A stretch of 11,625 nucleotides of DNA from NCBI GenBank assembly GCA_964593905.1, contig CAZQLE010000128.1, positions 1 through 11,625 on the forward strand. The letters run 5' to 3'. Shown in pieces: positions 1 through 6,782 of this stretch. The notes under the pieces were generated by a model that did not search any database, was not told the origin of the DNA, and was given only the letters and a program-made list of their open reading frames with translations. The DNA is from CAZQLE01 sp964593905. Lineage in GTDB: Bacteria; Chloroflexota; Anaerolineae; Anaerolineales; Anaerolineaceae. The stretch's first letter is position 1; the number at the start of each line of letters is the position of its first letter. A program made the position numbers and the translations under genes.

Positions 1-2
1 CG

Positions 3-533
3 CCCACCGTCTTTGGGCCCGGTCTGGGGTACGCCATTACAACCGTGCCGGTCGCACCGCCGCTGCCCACCGCCACCCCGCCGACGGGCCAAAATGGGCT
101 GATTCAATATCAAAACCCGGCCCTCGGGCTGCAACTGGAGTATCCGGGCAGCTATCAAGCGCCTGAAAATGCCGGTTGCGAGTTGCAGGCGCGGATCGAT
201 GAAAACGGCGGGGGCCTGGTGCAGGTTGGGCGCCGCACCAGCATCACGGTCCGGCCAGTGGAGCAAGAGCTGACGCTGGCCAATGTTGCTGCGCAGCTTC
301 GCCAGGAGCTGGAACTGCGCGCGTTTGAAATCACCGCCGAAACCGGCGTGCAGGTGGCGGGTGTGGATGCAATTCAATTTGATTATCGTTTTGGGGGAAC
401 CAACCGGTTTGGCCGCGCAACGCTGCTGCTGGCCAACCAACGCCAGTACAGCTTAACCCTGGTGGCCGGTGATTTTTGCCCCGCAGAAGGCAGCATTCTC
501 AATACCTTCACGCTGCTTTCTCCGGCAAAGTAG
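3..533 (+). CDS. C-terminal part of a secreted/surface protein with a Pro/Thr linker (5' truncated)
   Basis: The reading frame is open from the first bases of the window, so the gene begins upstream; the GTG at 45 is not a credible start because it sits inside the low-complexity linker and has no ribosome binding site. The visible part begins with a Pro/Thr/Ala-rich linker (about 30 residues, including PPLPTATPPTG). A globular domain of about 140 residues follows and opens with YQNPALGLQLEYPGSY. That opening resembles the 'Y-x-N-x-x-h-G-h-x-h-x-Y-P-x-x-W/Y' start of PsbP/DcrB-like (DUF1795-type) domains. Two cysteines, in GCEL and FCPA, could form a disulfide, which fits an exported protein. 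No catalytic motif is visible. The stop is TAG at 531-533, 13 bases from the convergent M24 gene. The linker resembles the one in the lipoprotein at 3993-5051. Function unknown; the fold assignment is tentative. Confidence 0.75.
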   Translation, partial: PTVFGPGLGYAITTVPVAPPLPTATPPTGQNGLIQYQNPALGLQLEYPGSYQAPENAGCELQARIDENGGGLVQVGRRTSITVRPVEQELTLANVAAQLRQELELRAFEITAETGVQVAGVDAIQFDYRFGGTNRFGRATLLLANQRQYSLTLVAGDFCPAEGSILNTFTLLSPAK

Positions 534-546
534 CCGCTGATTCTGT

Positions 547-1746
547 TTATAACGCAGATTGCTTTAAAATCAGGCGAGTTTGCGGCGGCCAGAGAAAACC
601 CGCCCCCGCAGCGGTCACCAGCACATCTTCTTCCAGACCAATATAGCCATAGCCCGGCACAGCCAGGCCGGGTTCCACCGTAAAGACCTGGTTCGATTCC
701 AGCAGCCGATACGGCAGATCGCCATAACGCTCCCAGCGTGCGCTCAGGCTGGCCCCGCCGTCATGCGCCAGGCGGCCCAACTGGTGCCCGGTGGAATACT
801 GATAACCAGGGTACCCGGCGCCCGTAACCGTATTTCGCGCCGCCTCATCCACCTCATAAGCCGCGATGCCGGGCCGCATGATCTTGACGGCGTTCTTCAC
901 CGCGTCACGCACCGTATCAAAACCGCGCTGCACCTCAACCGGAGCAGCGGTCTCACCCGGCCGCAAAAAATACACCACGCGCTGCATATCGGAACAATAA
1001 CCGTCTTTCTTCACCCCAAAATCAAAATGGACGATGTGACCGGGTTCGACCACCAGATCGGTCGGCCCGCTGTGCCCCACAGGCGATTCGGGGCCGGTAT
1101 TGACCGCCGGGCAGCTTTCGTACGTCCAGGCGGCCTCAAGCCCCCGCGCCGCCAGCTCGTCATGCATAAAGTCGCTAATCTGTCTTTCGCTCATTCCAAC
1201 CTGCATCCAGGCGATGGTTTTATCAAAAATATCTGCGGTCTCTGCCACGGCCGCACGAATGCGGCGAATTTCTTCACGCGATTTTCGCCCCCGCAGCGTC
1301 GAAACCACCGGGCCAGATTCAACCAGCCGGTCTACAAACGGGGTGTCTTTTAAATAATCCAACAACAGCCGGTGCAGGCCGTGTGACAGGCCGTCGGCGT
1401 GAGGATCGTGCAGCGATGTATTAATCGCGATCTGCTGCGGGTCTATCCGCGCAAGCGTCTCAACCAGCAGCGGCTGGATCGATTCATCATAAAACAGAAC
1501 CTGGTCATAGGCCCCGCTGCGGCGGGCAATCTCGGCTTCGTAGCGGCCGAGAATGGCAATTCGTTCGCCGCTGCGGGTGAACAAAAATGCGCTCATCCAG
1601 GTCAGATCACCCTCGCCAAAAATCAACGGCAAAACCGGGTCGCGGCTGCAAGACGTTTCGCGCACCAGCGTTAACCAGGCATCCAGCCCGGTTTTCTTAA
1701 GCACCCGCACCGCCTGCTGGCTTTTTTCATGGACGAGGTTATTCAT
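547..1746 (-). CDS. M24 family metallopeptidase (Xaa-Pro peptidase/aminopeptidase P-like)
   Basis: A 399-residue protein with the two-part layout of prolidase/aminopeptidase P enzymes: a creatinase-like N-terminal domain (about 1-150) and a pita-bread catalytic domain (about 158-390). The five expected metal ligands can be placed: D242 (HFDFG), D253 (CSDMQR), H321 (STGHQLG), E358 (FTVEPG) and E373 (GLEEDVLVT). H225 in VGHSGP fits the substrate-binding His before the first Asp. By family knowledge it would be a cytoplasmic di-metal (Mn/Co/Zn) peptidase removing residues next to proline, although some relatives act on creatine or other amide substrates. Oddity: the usual HxxGxxxHE stretch reads GHQLGRLAHDGG here, with HD in place of HE. 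The ATG at 1746 is preceded by AAAGGTG about 5 nt upstream, supporting the start. It is a single gene, with no partner on its strand. The exact substrate is not readable from sequence. Confidence 0.9.
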   Translation of the reverse strand: MNNLVHEKSQQAVRVLKKTGLDAWLTLVRETSCSRDPVLPLIFGEGDLTWMSAFLFTRSGERIAILGRYEAEIARRSGAYDQVLFYDESIQPLLVETLARIDPQQIAINTSLHDPHADGLSHGLHRLLLDYLKDTPFVDRLVESGPVVSTLRGRKSREEIRRIRAAVAETADIFDKTIAWMQVGMSERQISDFMHDELAARGLEAAWTYESCPAVNTGPESPVGHSGPTDLVVEPGHIVHFDFGVKKDGYCSDMQRVVYFLRPGETAAPVEVQRGFDTVRDAVKNAVKIMRPGIAAYEVDEAARNTVTGAGYPGYQYSTGHQLGRLAHDGGASLSARWERYGDLPYRLLESNQVFTVEPGLAVPGYGYIGLEEDVLVTAAGAGFLWPPQTRLILKQSAL

Positions 1747-2138
1747 AGCGCACCTTTAGAAAATAAGATTAGTGGGTAGACTTCCAACTCGTCTGAGGGC
1801 CGGTTTTGCCCGCCATTCGTACAACAGCCAAACCGCGCGGGGCGTGAAGAATCTCTACGCAAGTGAACCGTGACACGTTTTACAATCATTTCCTTGCATT
1901 TTTGGGAGCCCGGCAACAAGACCCACAGCTTACCAGATCACCAGAAACCTTTATAATAAAAAGAACAGGAAAGAACTTCAGGCGCCCCGGCAAACACAAC
2001 TGGCATTGTTCATGCATCCATGCAATCACCAGGAATGTTTTGACTCCGGCGCCCCGACGACTTTGGCCAAAACGTTTTCGAAAAAACACTGAAAAGCACC
2101 GGCCACTTTTTTTCATTGTAATGCCAGGAGAGCCTATT
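1747..2138. other. Gene-poor intergenic region between divergent M24 peptidase and aminotransferase genes
   Basis: About 390 bases with no convincing gene. The aminotransferase frame stays open upstream to about 1863, but that stretch translates to an unstructured, Lys/Arg/His-rich sequence unlike any aminotransferase N-terminus, and no ribosome binding site serves it. A TATAAT at 1952-1957 with a weak TTACCA at 1930-1935 (16-base spacer) is a possible rightward promoter; its transcript would carry a leader of roughly 175 nt. Two overlapping palindromes, AAAACGTTTT (2069-2078) and TTTTCGAAAA (2075-2084), lie near the aminotransferase start and could be an operator. GGCGCCCCG occurs twice (1981 and 2048). 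No convincing promoter for the leftward M24 gene was found. Confidence 0.5.
2126..2130 (+). promoter_or_regulatory. Ribosome binding site that sets a GTG start for the aminotransferase
   Basis: AGGAG lies 8 nt before GTG at 2139-2141. The in-frame ATG at 2121 is immediately upstream of this motif and cannot use it, so GTG 2139 is the better start. Confidence 0.75.
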
Positions 2139-3341
2139 GTGAAGACAAATCGACTGCTCCGTCAGATCACCGGGTCACCCATTCACAGCATCGCCGATCA
2201 GGTGCGTCTGCTGCAAAGCCGGGGCGTTCCTGTGGTTGCCCTGCAAACCGGAGACCCGGATTTTGCCACCCCCGAGCCGATTATTCGCTCGGCCCATCAG
2301 GCCATGCTGGATGGGCTGACCCACTACGCCGACAGCCGCGGTTTGCCCGGCTTGCGCGCCGCCATCAGCGCAAAGCTGGCCGGTTTTAACGGGCTGAATT
2401 ATGACCCGATCAGCGAAGTGCTGGTCACTTGCAGCGGCAGTCATGCTTGTCTGTGCGCGTTGCATGCCGTTTGCGATCCGGGTGACGAAGTCTTAATCCC
2501 CGATCCATGCTGGCCGGTATATGAAAACATCCTCAAAATCAACGGGTGCTGCCCGGTATATGTCCCCGGCAAGCCCGAAAACGGGTTTTTCCCCACCATT
2601 GAAGATTTCGAGAAATCGATCACCGAAAAAACAGCGGCAATTCTGATTAACACCCCCAACAACCCCACCGGAATGATTGCCTCGCAAGAATATCTGCAAG
2701 CGGTGGTCGATTTTGCCTGCCGCCACGATTTATACATCCTGTCGGATGAAGTGTATGAATCGATCATTTTCTCGGGTTTGCGCCACATCTCACTGGCCAG
2801 CCTGCCCGGTGCGTGGGAACGCACCTTTGTGATGAACAGCTTTTCCAAGACCTATGCCATGACCGGCTGGCGCATTGGCTATCTTGCCGGACCGACCGAA
2901 CTGATTCAAGAAGCGCACAAAGTCTGTCAGACCGGCCTGACCAACATTGCCCCGTTCATTCAGGTGGCTGCGCAAACCGCGCTCACCGATCTTGAAGTGC
3001 CCGGTTATGTCGACCGGATGATCGCTGCTTATGACCGCCGCCGCAAACTGGCAATGGATATTCTCAACAGCCAGTCTGACCCCATCATCCAGGCCGCCGA
3101 TCCGCAGGGAGCTTTCTATCTATTTCTGGATCTCTCGCGCCTGGGGCAAACCACCGACATATTGGCCGCGCGCCTGCTGGAAGAAGAGCAGGTGGCCGTC
3201 ATCCCCGGCGGCGCCTTTGGGCCTTACAGCAAAAACTATATTCGCATTACCATCGCCGCCGCCGACGCCGAAATTGAAACCGGGCTCACCCGCCTTGTGC
3301 GCTGGGCCACCCGACAAATGGAGACCATCCCCGCCAGTTGA
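2139..3341 (+). CDS. Pyridoxal-phosphate class I/II aminotransferase (AspC-like, subgroup I)
   Basis: From the GTG start this is a 400-residue protein, the usual length for subgroup I aspartate/aromatic aminotransferases. Landmarks in order: GDPDF (38-42), HYADSRGLPGLR (62-73), the PLP-supporting NTPNNPTG (171-178), D203 and Y206 in SDEVYE, the Schiff-base lysine K237 in NSFSKTYAMTGWRIGY, R245 in the same motif, and R369 in YIRIT for the substrate alpha-carboxylate. It should transfer amino groups between an amino acid and a 2-oxo acid in the cytoplasm; donor specificity (Asp, Ala, aromatic or other) cannot be assigned. The domain has no gaps. The first 92 codons of the longest open frame (1863-2138) are discarded: they lack family similarity and an RBS, whereas AGGAG stands 8 nt before GTG 2139. 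No terminator is obvious between its stop and the next promoter. Confidence 0.93.
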   Translation: MKTNRLLRQITGSPIHSIADQVRLLQSRGVPVVALQTGDPDFATPEPIIRSAHQAMLDGLTHYADSRGLPGLRAAISAKLAGFNGLNYDPISEVLVTCSGSHACLCALHAVCDPGDEVLIPDPCWPVYENILKINGCCPVYVPGKPENGFFPTIEDFEKSITEKTAAILINTPNNPTGMIASQEYLQAVVDFACRHDLYILSDEVYESIIFSGLRHISLASLPGAWERTFVMNSFSKTYAMTGWRIGYLAGPTELIQEAHKVCQTGLTNIAPFIQVAAQTALTDLEVPGYVDRMIAAYDRRRKLAMDILNSQSDPIIQAADPQGAFYLFLDLSRLGQTTDILAARLLEEEQVAVIPGGAFGPYSKNYIRITIAAADAEIETGLTRLVRWATRQMETIPAS

Positions 3342-3371
3342 AGCGCAGCGGGGTTGTCGGGCACTTGAAAA

Positions 3372-3400
3372 TTGCCGGAACCGGGGGAAGATTGTACAAT
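3372..3400 (+). promoter_or_regulatory. Predicted sigma-70-type promoter for the adenosine-specific kinase gene
   Basis: TTGCCG (3372-3377, 4/6 to TTGACA) and TACAAT (3395-3400, 5/6 to TATAAT) are separated by 17 bases. The predicted transcript start is near 3407, with the Shine-Dalgarno following at 3424. This supports the start at 3435, since the longer reading frame would begin inside the promoter. Confidence 0.5.
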
Positions 3401-3434
3401 AAGTCCGGTGAAGGTGATCTACCAGGAGGAATGG

Positions 3435-3920
3435 ATGGAGTTAAAAAGCGTTAAAATTGAAAAACCGGAAGAAGTTAATTTCATTCTCGGCCAATCGCAT
3501 TTCATCAAGACCGTCGAAGATATTCATGAAGTGTTGATCAACACCGTGCCGGGGATTAAGTTTGGTCTGGCCTTTTGCGAGGCCTCGGGGCCGTGTCTCA
3601 TCCGCTGCAGCGGCACCGACCCCGAAATGATTGCCCTGGCGCAAAAAAATGCGCTTGCCATCTCTGCCGGGCATACCTTCATTCTGTTTCTCACCCCCGG
3701 TTACTATCCGATCAACATTTTGAACGGAATTAAGAACGTCCCCGAAGTTTGCAACATCTTTACCGCCACGGCCAACCCTGCCACCGTAATTCTGGCCGAA
3801 GTGGACGGCGGACGGGGCATTTTGGGCGTGGTGGATGGAGAAATGCCCCGGGGCATCGAAGAAGAAAAAGATGTCACCTGGAGAAAAAATTTCCTGCGCA
3901 TGATCGGTTACAAGTTCTAA
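3435..3920 (+). CDS. Adenosine-specific kinase family protein (PF04008/DUF355)
   Basis: A 161-residue protein, full length for this small single-domain family, which is common in archaea and thermophiles and scattered in bacteria. Family hallmarks in order: the N-terminal ELKSVKIEKPEEVNFILGQS, then KFGLAFCEASGPCLIRCSG, then AISAGHTFILFL, YPINILNGIKNVPEVCNIF, TATANPATVILAE and RGILGVVDG. The family name comes from structural and biochemical work linking members to adenosine phosphorylation; whether every member has this activity is uncertain. If right, it would salvage adenosine to AMP in the cytoplasm. The start is ATG 3435, because AGGAGG (3424-3429) is 5 nt upstream. The overlapping ATG at 3431 is out of frame, and the frame's upstream start at 3372 falls in the promoter. 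The lipoprotein gene follows after 72 bases without a visible terminator, so the two may share a transcript. Confidence 0.9.
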   Translation: MELKSVKIEKPEEVNFILGQSHFIKTVEDIHEVLINTVPGIKFGLAFCEASGPCLIRCSGTDPEMIALAQKNALAISAGHTFILFLTPGYYPINILNGIKNVPEVCNIFTATANPATVILAEVDGGRGILGVVDGEMPRGIEEEKDVTWRKNFLRMIGYKF

Positions 3921-3992
3921 CCCCGGCGCCGGCCAGGCAGAGATCATCCTTCTGCTCACTTGGTCTGCGCTATGATGGAAGAGGAGAAATTA

Positions 3993-5051
3993 ATGAAGCG
4001 ACTGCTGCCCGTCATCCTGATTGTTGTACTGCTTGCAAGCTGCGCCCCAACGCCCATGTCCGACGCGGATATGGCCACCCGTGTGGCCCAGATCTTAACC
4101 ACCCAGCCCACTGCCACCGAAAACCCGTTAATCTCCGCTGCAACCGGAACTGCCGCAGCGGTGGAAACCCTGGCAGCCATCCCTACGACGGCGGTTCCTA
4201 CAGAGACCCCCACGCAAGAGCCGCCCACCGCCACAGCCACCGAGGCGGCCACAGCCACCCCCTCGCCCGAGCCCACCGCTGAAGGCACCCCCACCGCGGG
4301 CCTGCCCACGCTGGCGCTCACCCCGCTCAGCGGCGGGGGCACTGCGGCTGTCGGTGTAACCCCGGCCGGCACCGCGAAAATTCCGATTACGCCGCTGGCA
4401 GCCACCCCGGCAGCCAGCTTTACCCCGCCGGCCAATGACCCGCTCACCCGGCTGGGGGCGCCCACCGCTTCAGACGAGATGAACAGCGGCGTGGAATGGA
4501 CCTGGCCAACCGGCACAGACCCGGCCGGTTTTACCAGCGTGGAATTCAAAGAAGGTTCGATGCTGCTAACCGGGTTGAAGAAGGATGAAGGCGGCTGGCG
4601 GCTTTCGGCCCGGCGCAGTCTGAGTGATTTCTATATTGAAATGGCCGCCCGCATGGAAAAATGCACCGTCAATGATCGCTTTGGCATCATCTTCCGCGTG
4701 CCCAACCAGAGCAAAGCCAATCAGGGCTATCTGTTTGGCGTTACCTGCGACGGCAAATATTACCTGCGCAAATGGGATGGCGAAGCCCAGCCCAAGGGCC
4801 TGAGCACCACCCTGATCGCCCCCAAAGCCAGCCCGGCCATTCAAACCGGCGAAGGACAGTTCAACCGTCTGGGGGTTCTGGCTGTGGGCGAAAACATCTC
4901 GCTGTATATCAATGGCGTGCTGGTGGGACAAACCAGCGATAAATCTTTTACCGCTGGCGTGTTTGGTGTGTTCGTCACCCCGGTCAATTCTGAAAAACTG
5001 ACCGTGCGGGTGGAGCAAATGAGCTACTGGGAAAACCCCAAAATTCAGTAA
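3993..5051 (+). CDS. Lipoprotein with Thr/Pro-rich linker and C-terminal LamG/concanavalin-like domain
   Basis: A 352-residue predicted lipoprotein. Residues 1-17 form a type II signal peptide: MKR, a hydrophobic core (LLPVILIVVLL), and the lipobox LASC with Cys17 as the lipidation site. A low-complexity region rich in Thr, Pro and Ala runs from about 35 to 150, like the extended, often glycosylated stalks that hold domains away from the membrane. The C-terminal part (about 160-348) has the alternating beta pattern and the phrases FYIEMAAR, DRFGIIFRV, YLFGVTCDGKYYLRKW, NRLGVLAVGENISLYINGVLVG and AGVFGVFV. These are typical of LamG/3-keto-disaccharide-hydrolase-like (DUF1080-type) jelly rolls. 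Cys224 and Cys252 could pair. No catalytic residues are recognisable, so carbohydrate or ligand binding is only a guess. AGAGGAG lies 6 nt before ATG 3993, excluding the longer in-frame starts at 3960, 3972 and 3975. Confidence 0.87.
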   Translation: MKRLLPVILIVVLLASCAPTPMSDADMATRVAQILTTQPTATENPLISAATGTAAAVETLAAIPTTAVPTETPTQEPPTATATEAATATPSPEPTAEGTPTAGLPTLALTPLSGGGTAAVGVTPAGTAKIPITPLAATPAASFTPPANDPLTRLGAPTASDEMNSGVEWTWPTGTDPAGFTSVEFKEGSMLLTGLKKDEGGWRLSARRSLSDFYIEMAARMEKCTVNDRFGIIFRVPNQSKANQGYLFGVTCDGKYYLRKWDGEAQPKGLSTTLIAPKASPAIQTGEGQFNRLGVLAVGENISLYINGVLVGQTSDKSFTAGVFGVFVTPVNSEKLTVRVEQMSYWENPKIQ

Positions 5052-5072
5052 CGTTCACCTGCCACCAAAATT

Positions 5073-5104
5073 AACAGGCCGCCATTTTTGGTGGCCTGTT
5101 TTTT
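5073..5104 (+). terminator. Rho-independent terminator after the lipoprotein gene
   Basis: AACAGGCCGCCA (5073-5084) pairs with TGGTGGCCTGTT (5089-5100). The stem has 12 pairs including one G-T wobble, the loop is TTTT, and a run of six T ends at 5104. A second segment, GCCACCAAAA (5061-5070), can pair perfectly with TTTTGGTGGC (5086-5095) and would compete with the terminator stem. Confidence 0.88.
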
Positions 5105-5236
5105 GTCTGATCTGAGTTTTGGCGTTCCCGCGGCCTCTCAAAATTCAGAATCGCATGTGCGAGATCAACAAACTGGCCGTTTGTCAAGCATCTAACCCAC
5201 ATGGCTTTACCCGCTGCGCGTGGTAGTATGCAAGAC

Positions 5237-6097
5237 ATGAAAGCACAACCCCAAAAGTTTAGCCGGCGCCAATTCCTAAAACTGGGATTGTACACCGCTG
5301 GCGCGGCTGCGATCACCGGAGGCTACTCCTTCTGGCTGGAGCGAAACATAATCAGCCTTAACACCTACCGCATTCCCGTGCCCGGCCTGCCGGCAGCATT
5401 TGAAGGGCTGCGCATCGCCCAGCTTACCGACCTGCATCAAGGCTGGCTGATGCCCGCCACGGCGGTCCGCCGCGCAGTTCACCTGGCCAACAATGCCGGC
5501 GCCGATCTAATCGTCAATACCGGCGACAATATCCGTGAAGAAGACGGCCCGGCCAACATCGATTCGGTCTGGGAAGAGCTGGCCCAACTGCGCGCCCCAC
5601 TGGGCGTGTATGCCGTGTTGGGCAACCATGACTGCCGCGCCGGTGCAGACCAGTCGCTCACCCGCATGGAACAGGCCGGGCAAAGCCTGCGCCACCGCTG
5701 CATCCGCCTGGAGCGCGAAGGAACCGCCCTGTGGCTGGGCGGCGCCGGAGACCGCTACTCGGAACGCGATGGAATCGACCGCCTGTTTTCAGAAACTCCC
5801 CCGGAAGAGTGCAAAATTTTGCTGGCCCATAACCCCGATACGGCGGACCTGTCCTTTAAAACCAGGGTGGATCTGGTGATCAGCGGGCATACCCACGGCG
5901 GGCAGATCTGTTTTCCGTTTATCGGCGCGCCCTTTATCCCGGTGCGCAATCCGAATTATGTCAGCGGGCTGATCACCAACACGCGCCGCCGGGTATTCAT
6001 CTCACGCGGCATCGGCTGGGGCGGTCTTCCGCTGCGGCTGAACTGCCCGCCCGAAATCGCCGTGCTGCTGCTGACCCGCGCAGAAGATCACGGGTAA
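5237..6097 (+). CDS. Tat-exported calcineurin-like metallophosphoesterase (YkuE/YaeI-like)
   Basis: A 286-residue protein from ATG 5237; ATG 5228 (three residues longer) and ATG 5201 are alternatives, and none has a strong Shine-Dalgarno. Residues 9-15 read SRRQFLK, a canonical twin-arginine motif, followed by a hydrophobic segment (about 16-33). The enzyme should therefore be exported folded, perhaps remaining membrane-anchored because no clear cleavage site is seen. The phosphoesterase motifs are complete: D65 and H67 in TDLH, D97 in TGDN, N130 and H131 in GNHD, H198 in LAHNPD, and H218 and H220 in GHTHGG. These coordinate two metal ions. The best relatives by pattern are the YkuE/YaeI group; some members act on lipids such as UDP-diacylglucosamine, but the substrate here is unknown. 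The gene is bounded by terminators on both sides, so it is probably a single-gene unit. Confidence 0.9.
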   Translation: MKAQPQKFSRRQFLKLGLYTAGAAAITGGYSFWLERNIISLNTYRIPVPGLPAAFEGLRIAQLTDLHQGWLMPATAVRRAVHLANNAGADLIVNTGDNIREEDGPANIDSVWEELAQLRAPLGVYAVLGNHDCRAGADQSLTRMEQAGQSLRHRCIRLEREGTALWLGGAGDRYSERDGIDRLFSETPPEECKILLAHNPDTADLSFKTRVDLVISGHTHGGQICFPFIGAPFIPVRNPNYVSGLITNTRRRVFISRGIGWGGLPLRLNCPPEIAVLLLTRAEDHG

Positions 6098-6119
6098 CAA
6101 AAAAACGCTGTCTGAACAA

Positions 6120-6155
6120 AAAAACATCAAGGGATTGGTCTCCCTTGATGTTTTT
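6120..6155. terminator. Bidirectional terminator between phosphoesterase and ferritin genes
   Basis: A perfect 15-base inverted repeat: AAAAACATCAAGGGA (6120-6134) and its complement TCCCTTGATGTTTTT (6141-6155), with the six-base loop TTGGTC. The GC core followed by T5 works on the plus strand, and the matching A run gives T5 on the minus strand. It therefore suits both convergent genes, ending 22 bases after one stop codon and 21 bases from the other. Confidence 0.93.
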
Positions 6156-6176
6156 GGAATGCGAAAAACCGGCAGC

Positions 6177-6665
6177 TTAATCGCTGTGGGCGAAATAGGC
6201 TTCCATCATAATCAGGTTCTTTTCATCGCCGATCTTGTTGAGCAGCTTCAGATAACCTTCCATGCTCGAAACCTCTTCGAGTTGTTCGGCCACGAACCAG
6301 TCAAGAAATTCGCGGGCAATATAATCTTTTTCTGCCAGCGCAATTTCGACCAGTTCATAAATATAGTGGGTTACATCCATTTCCCATTTAAGCGCGGCTT
6401 CAAAGGTCTCTTTCGCCGTTTTGAACACAACCTGGGGGGCCTCAATCATCGGGATTACCGGATGGCCGCCCGCTTCGAGGATGTATTTGAAGAACTTCAA
6501 CGCGTGGTCGCGTTCTTCTGCAGATTGCTTGTAAAACAATTCGGCCAGTTTTTTGAGGTTTTCACCCTCATAATAGGCGGCAATGCTGAGATACTGATGT
6601 GAAGCGCCAAGTTCGCGGCCGATTTGCGCGTTAATGGCGTCATTTAACTTTTTGCTAATCAACAT
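6177..6665 (-). CDS. ftnA: Bacterial non-heme ferritin
   Basis: A 162-residue ferritin (E. coli FtnA is 165). The ferroxidase ligands match FtnA with an offset of one: E18, E51, H54 (EERDH), E95, Q128 and E131 (AEQLEE). Y25 and the third-site acidic residues E50, E127 and E130 are also present. It should form a 24-subunit cytoplasmic cage that oxidises Fe(II) and stores ferric iron. The start is ATG 6665: GGGAGG sits 5 nt upstream (6671-6676 on the plus strand). The longer in-frame start at 6704 would place the Shine-Dalgarno inside the gene and lies in the operator palindrome. Upstream are an extended -10 promoter (6722-6727), an 18-base palindrome at the predicted transcript start and a CRP/FNR-like site. 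Downstream it uses the shared terminator at 6120-6155. No bacterioferritin heme-ligand Met pattern was evident, so ferritin is preferred over Bfr. Confidence 0.95.
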   Translation of the reverse strand: MLISKKLNDAINAQIGRELGASHQYLSIAAYYEGENLKKLAELFYKQSAEERDHALKFFKYILEAGGHPVIPMIEAPQVVFKTAKETFEAALKWEMDVTHYIYELVEIALAEKDYIAREFLDWFVAEQLEEVSSMEGYLKLLNKIGDEKNLIMMEAYFAHSD

Positions 6666-6696
6666 GTTTTCCTCCCAAAAAGATGTTCCGCATCTG

Positions 6697-6714
6697 GTGA
6701 ACAATGAGGTTCAC
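6697..6714. promoter_or_regulatory. Operator-like palindrome at the ferritin transcript start
   Basis: GTGAAC (6697-6702), six bases, GTTCAC (6709-6714): a perfect 6-6-6 dyad. It covers about +1 to +19 of the predicted ferritin transcript, between the -10 and the Shine-Dalgarno, the classical place for a repressor. It does not resemble the Fur 19-mer. The GAAC...GTTC core is reminiscent of Gram-positive LexA sites, but the spacer is 6 rather than 4. Confidence 0.5.
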
Positions 6715-6721
6715 TAAAATG

Positions 6722-6750
6722 AGTATAGCACATCCGCTATCTCGATAAAA
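6722..6750 (-). promoter_or_regulatory. Predicted ferritin promoter with extended -10
   Basis: Read leftward, the -10 is TATACT (6722-6727, 5/6) preceded by TGC, giving an extended -10 (TGTGCTATACT). The -35 (TTTTAT at 6745-6750, 17-base spacer) is poor, which is compatible with an extended -10 or with activator dependence. The predicted start is near 6715-6716. Confidence 0.55.
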
Positions 6751-6782
6751 TGCACCGCATAAGTATTTTTACCGCCCAAATG

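Noticed and set aside
580..1353. 257-residue rightward open frame
   Set aside because: It lies antisense inside the M24 gene, is rich in Arg/His/Pro with no motifs, and is a shadow of GC-rich codon usage.
1760..1787. TTGGAA-16-TATTTT as a promoter for the M24 gene
   Set aside because: Its predicted start would fall inside the Shine-Dalgarno, leaving no usable leader.
1886..2116. Possible small leftward gene of 76 residues in the 390-base gap
   Set aside because: No Shine-Dalgarno before its ATG, and an implausible Cys/Arg/Lys-rich composition.
1863..2138. N-terminal extension of the aminotransferase reading frame
   Set aside because: It has no family similarity, low-complexity basic content and no RBS; the SD before GTG 2139 gives a full-length enzyme.
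3924..3933. CCGGCGCCGG palindrome after the adenosine-specific kinase gene
   Set aside because: It has no usable loop and no T-tract, so it is not a terminator; chance palindromes are frequent in GC-rich DNA.
3971..3976. TATGAT as a -10 for the lipoprotein gene
   Set aside because: There is no -35 at a proper distance, and the transcript would start inside the Shine-Dalgarno.
4080..4440. Tandem repeat array in the ACC/GCC-rich stretch of the lipoprotein gene
   Set aside because: There is no regular period; it is low-complexity Thr/Pro/Ala coding sequence.
6697..6712. LexA box at the ferritin gene
   Set aside because: GAAC and GTTC are separated by 6 bases rather than the 4 of the Gram-positive LexA box; ferritin is not an expected SOS gene.
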